Part shown: positions 6,091 to 7,930 of the stretch, piece by piece | Layout: each line of letters opens with the position of its first letter | Position numbering within the stretch: the stretch's first letter is position 1 | Assembly (NCBI GenBank): GCA_007116445.1 | Contig: SKIM01000121.1 | Span: 1 to 7,930 of the forward strand | Source of the DNA: Natronohydrobacter sp. | GTDB taxonomy: Bacteria; Pseudomonadota; Alphaproteobacteria; Rhodobacterales; Rhodobacteraceae | Direction: 5' to 3' | DNA length: 7,930 bases | Made by a program: the position numbers and the translations under genes | Notes under the pieces: generated by a model | The model's input: only the letters and a program-made list of their open reading frames with translations | What the model was told of the DNA's origin: nothing | Databases searched by the model: none

Positions 6091-6597
6091 GTGCGATCGC
6101 TGGATTACAGAATGGGTTTTCTGGCAGTCGTGCTGCTGATCTCTCAGGGCAGCGCGCAGACCCTGACTGCGCAGGGAACAGGCCTGACCTTTTCTGGCCT
6201 GGACGCAGTGCGCGGATTGCCGGTCGAAATGCGTGCCGACCAGTTGCGCGTCGATACCAGCACTGGCGAGACCGTGTTTTCCGGCAATGCGGTTCTGGGC
6301 CAAGGTGATATGCGTATTGCAGCGCCAGAGATCCGCATCATCTATCTGCCAGGGGATGGAAACCGCATCGAGCGGCTGGAAGCTTCGGGGGGCGTGACTC
6401 TGGTCACGGCGAGTGAAGCCGCAGAAGCCCAGAACGCCGTTTATGAGGTCATTGCCGGGACTGTCGCGATGCGCGGTGGCGTGATCCTGACGCAAGGCGC
6501 GAATGTGCTTTCGGGCGACCGGCTCAACGTGAATATCCGTACGGGCCAGGGCCAGATGGATGGCAATGTGCGCACGATCATCCAGACAACGCCCTGA
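6091..6597 (+). CDS. lptA: LptA, periplasmic LPS transport protein
   Basis: This 168-aa protein has an N-terminal signal peptide: basic start, hydrophobic MGFLAVVLLIS, and probable cleavage after QGSA, near residue 22. The mature part is an OstA/LptA beta-jellyroll. ADQLRVDTSTGETVFSGNAVL is the family's opening repeat. Later come APEIRIIYLPG and a second repeat around LSGDRLNVNIRTGQGQMDGNV. LptA polymerises head to tail across the periplasm and carries lipopolysaccharide from LptC to LptD. It starts with GTG, chosen from ribosome binding site spacing; GTG at 6085 would add two residues. It begins 12 nt after lptC and ends 6 nt before lptB, so it is part of the same transcript. Length is usual for the family. 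Confidence 0.92.
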   Translation: MRSLDYRMGFLAVVLLISQGSAQTLTAQGTGLTFSGLDAVRGLPVEMRADQLRVDTSTGETVFSGNAVLGQGDMRIAAPEIRIIYLPGDGNRIERLEASGGVTLVTASEAAEAQNAVYEVIAGTVAMRGGVILTQGANVLSGDRLNVNIRTGQGQMDGNVRTIIQTTP

Positions 6598-6603
6598 CGC
6601 GGA

Positions 6604-7353
6604 ATGACACGAATGACAGCTCAGTCTGCGCAGGCCCTCGAGGTCACGGCACTTCAGAAGCGCTACGGCAAGCGCGTCATCCTGCGTGATGTCTCGCTGA
6701 ACTTGCATCCCGGTGAGGTTGTGGCGCTGCTCGGACCGAATGGTTGTGGCAAGACGACATGTTTCTACTGTATCGCGGGGATCGTGCGGCCTGAAGGTGG
6801 AGCAGTGCGCATCGACGGCACTGCGGCGACGGGCTTGCCACTCTATCGGCGCGCACGTCTTGGGCTGGGCTATCTGCCGCAGGAAATGTCGATCTTTCGC
6901 GGGTTGAGTGTCGCGCAGAACATCCTGGCCGTGCTGGAACTGGTCGAGCGCGATCGCGCCCAACGCCAGATCAGATTACGCACCCTGTTGCAGGAATTTT
7001 CCATTGAACATCTGCGGGATTCGCCCGCGCTGGCGCTGTCAGGCGGAGAGCGGCGCAGGGTTGAAATTGCCCGCGCACTTGCCGCCAATCCGCGCTATGT
7101 GCTGCTCGACGAGCCTTTTGCCGGTGTGGACCCTATCGCAGTTGGCGAGATTCGCGCACTGGTAGCCGATCTGAAGACGCGCGGTCTGGGCGTGCTGATT
7201 ACTGACCATAACGTCCGCGAAACGCTGTCCATCGTGGACCGAGCCTATATTCTGCATGACGGCGGGGTGTTGATGCAGGGGCGACCACAAGAGGTGGTGG
7301 CCAATCCCGAAGTCCGGCGCGTCTATCTCGGCGCGGATTTCAGGCTTGATTGA
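6604..7353 (+). CDS. lptB: LptB, ATPase of the LPS export ABC transporter
   Basis: This 249-aa ABC ATPase has every functional motif: Walker A GPNGCGKT (44-51), Q-loop Q93 in YLPQEMSIFRGL, signature LSGGERRRVEIARAL (145-159), Walker B YVLLDE (165-170), D-loop AGVD and H-loop H202 in TDHNVRETL. The Q-loop neighbourhood and the C-terminal RRVYLGADFRL are specific to LptB as opposed to branched-chain amino acid LivF/LivG relatives. LptB dimerises at the cytoplasmic face under LptF and LptG and powers extraction of lipopolysaccharide from the inner membrane. The start is the ATG at 6604 or the one at 6613; GGA at 6601-6603 favours 6613 by spacing, so the first three codons are uncertain. It lies 6 nt after lptA. 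The next gene, hpf, is 209 bp away. Confidence 0.96.
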   Translation: MTRMTAQSAQALEVTALQKRYGKRVILRDVSLNLHPGEVVALLGPNGCGKTTCFYCIAGIVRPEGGAVRIDGTAATGLPLYRRARLGLGYLPQEMSIFRGLSVAQNILAVLELVERDRAQRQIRLRTLLQEFSIEHLRDSPALALSGGERRRVEIARALAANPRYVLLDEPFAGVDPIAVGEIRALVADLKTRGLGVLITDHNVRETLSIVDRAYILHDGGVLMQGRPQEVVANPEVRRVYLGADFRLD

Positions 7354-7442
7354 GCACGAGAAGATCCAAGAGCATTCTGCGCACGGAAATGATTGACACC
7401 GCCGCCCAATCCGGTGCCAAATGTAACAAAACACCGCCTCAC

Positions 7443-7487
7443 TTTTCGGTCTGACTGCATGAAGCTTGGTTGGTAATTAACCGAAAA
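7443..7487. repeat. Inverted repeat TTTTCGGT / ACCGAAAA upstream of hpf
   Basis: TTTTCGGT (7443-7450) and ACCGAAAA (7480-7487) are perfect 8-bp reverse complements around 29 bp of spacer. The spacing of 37 bp centre to centre suggests a looped operator or a long-loop RNA stem. Confidence 0.35.
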
Positions 7488-7516
7488 ATAGAGGAAAGTT
7501 GTAAGACTGGAATTCC

Positions 7517-7541
7517 GATGCGCAAAAGCTTGTTGCGCATC
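7517..7541. repeat. Perfect 9-bp hairpin in the hpf leader
   Basis: GATGCGCAA (7517-7525) and TTGCGCATC (7533-7541) are exact reverse complements with a 7-nt loop, AAGCTTG. The structure ends 10 nt before the hpf ribosome binding site and has no T-tract, so it is more likely an operator or leader structure than a terminator. Confidence 0.6.
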
Positions 7542-7551
7542 ACCCACAGCG

Positions 7552-7556
7552 AGGAG
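7552..7556 (+). promoter_or_regulatory. Ribosome binding site of hpf
   Basis: AGGAG lies six bases before the ATG at 7563 and fixes the start, which also matches the family N-terminus. Confidence 0.7.
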
Positions 7557-7562
7557 AGTCTC

Positions 7563-7930
7563 ATGCGCTACCAGATAAGCGGGAAACAGATCGACATTGG
7601 TGAAGCTTTGCAGACCCATGTCAAAGCCGAATTCGGGGAGCTTGTCGAAAAGTATCAGCAGCGCCCCACAGAGGCGGTGGTGATCTTCTCTCGCGATGCG
7701 CATACGCTGGTTTGCGAAGCAACACTGCACCTGTCCACGGGGATGACAGCTGCAGCGCGCGCGCAGGCAGGCGAAATCTACGCCGCCTTCGAAGCTTGTC
7801 GCGAAAAACTCGACAAACAATTGCGGCGCTATAAGCGGCGACTGAAGGATCATCATCGTGAACGCCCCACTCCAGTCGAGTTTGCCGATGCCTCCTACAA
7901 TATTCTGGCCTCGGATCAGGCAGATACGCC
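7563..7930 (+). CDS. hpf: Ribosome hibernation promoting factor HPF (3' truncated)
   Basis: The frame runs off the right edge after 122 complete codons. The visible part is the S30AE/sigma-54-modulation N-terminal domain: MRYQISGKQIDIGEALQTHV, then a basic tail (KLDKQLRRYKRRLKDHHRE, about residues 82-100), then a linker. The continuation past residue 100 (PVEFADASYNIL) suggests the long form with a C-terminal dimerisation domain, which would lie outside the window. HPF binds the 30S decoding channel and, in the long form, pairs 70S ribosomes into inactive 100S dimers under starvation. In many alphaproteobacteria it follows rpoN and precedes ptsN; here it follows lptB directly. Its long leader with a hairpin suggests separate control from the lpt genes. 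Confidence 0.94.
   Translation, partial: MRYQISGKQIDIGEALQTHVKAEFGELVEKYQQRPTEAVVIFSRDAHTLVCEATLHLSTGMTAAARAQAGEIYAAFEACREKLDKQLRRYKRRLKDHHRERPTPVEFADASYNILASDQADT

Larger units (their letters stand above)
7354..7562 (+). promoter_or_regulatory. hpf: Intergenic leader region upstream of hpf
   Basis: This 209-bp gap contrasts with the 12 nt or less between the preceding operon genes. It is AT-richer than its surroundings, particularly 7420-7500. It holds two inverted repeats (described separately), no T-tract terminator and no credible ORF. A TTGACA at 7393-7398 lacks a good -10 at the right distance. A dedicated hpf promoter here is likely from context, because HPF genes are usually induced in stationary phase, but I cannot place it. 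Confidence 0.45.

Noticed and set aside
5779..6963. A 394-aa open frame on the - strand across lptC, lptA and lptB
   Set aside because: It spans three well-supported genes, shows no recognisable motif and is rich in His/Gln/Arg as antisense frames in GC-rich DNA are.
7393..7421. TTGACA as the -35 of an hpf promoter
   Set aside because: The hexamers 16-18 bp downstream do not resemble TATAAT, so a promoter cannot be supported by eye.
7323..7856. A 177-aa open frame on the - strand opposite hpf
   Set aside because: hpf on the + strand has a good ribosome binding site and clear family sequence; the antisense frame has neither.
1..7930. Possible accessory island, phage, toxin-antitoxin or defence system
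   Set aside because: No integrase, transposase, direct-repeat boundaries, composition shift or defence-type domains were seen; almost all genes are core families in a conserved order.

Overview
This window is about 7.9 kb of chromosomal DNA from a GC-rich alphaproteobacterium. The best guess is the order Rhodobacterales (Rhodobacter/Roseobacter group). That guess rests on recalled protein resemblance: an alphaproteobacterial-type NrnC, an MltB-2-type transglycosylase with a C-terminal peptidoglycan-binding domain, and lptC-lptA-lptB leading directly into hpf with no rpoN between. I see no tRNA, rRNA, IS element, integrase, CRISPR array or phage gene. Coding density and codon style look even throughout, so this reads as core housekeeping DNA and not an island.

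Left part (1-3145). The 3' end of a lytic murein transglycosylase on the + strand meets a YfcG-like glutathione S-transferase on the - strand. The 67-bp gap between them carries two interleaved inverted repeats that probably end transcription from both sides. Upstream of the GST, on the same strand, are an XdhC/CoxI-family protein and then an unrecognised 60-aa ORF with a near-ideal Shine-Dalgarno sequence. These three - strand genes are separated by 82 and 116 bp, so they need not form one transcript.

Middle (3146-4825). A divergent intergenic region of about 110 bp leads into a cytoplasmic glycerophosphodiester phosphodiesterase on the + strand. Its last codons overlap the 3' end of a convergent hemolysin III/PAQR-type seven-helix membrane protein on the - strand. 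A second divergent gap separates that gene from the right-hand operon.

Right part (4826-7930). A compact + strand operon runs nrnC (nanoRNase/diribonuclease), lptC, lptA, lptB, then hpf. NrnC finishes RNA turnover by degrading dinucleotides. LptC, LptA and LptB are the inner-membrane/periplasmic bridge and the ATPase of lipopolysaccharide export; their partners LptF, LptG and LptD are not in the window. Spacing is very tight from nrnC to lptB (a 1-nt TGATG overlap, 12 nt, 6 nt). Then comes a 209-bp leader with two inverted repeats before hpf, the ribosome hibernation factor, which runs off the right edge. hpf probably has its own promoter or leader control.

I found no clear undescribed multi-gene system. 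The items most worth a second look are the 60-aa ORF, the perfect hairpin in the hpf leader, the interleaved dyads between the first two genes, and the apparently altered metal-site residues of the PAQR protein.
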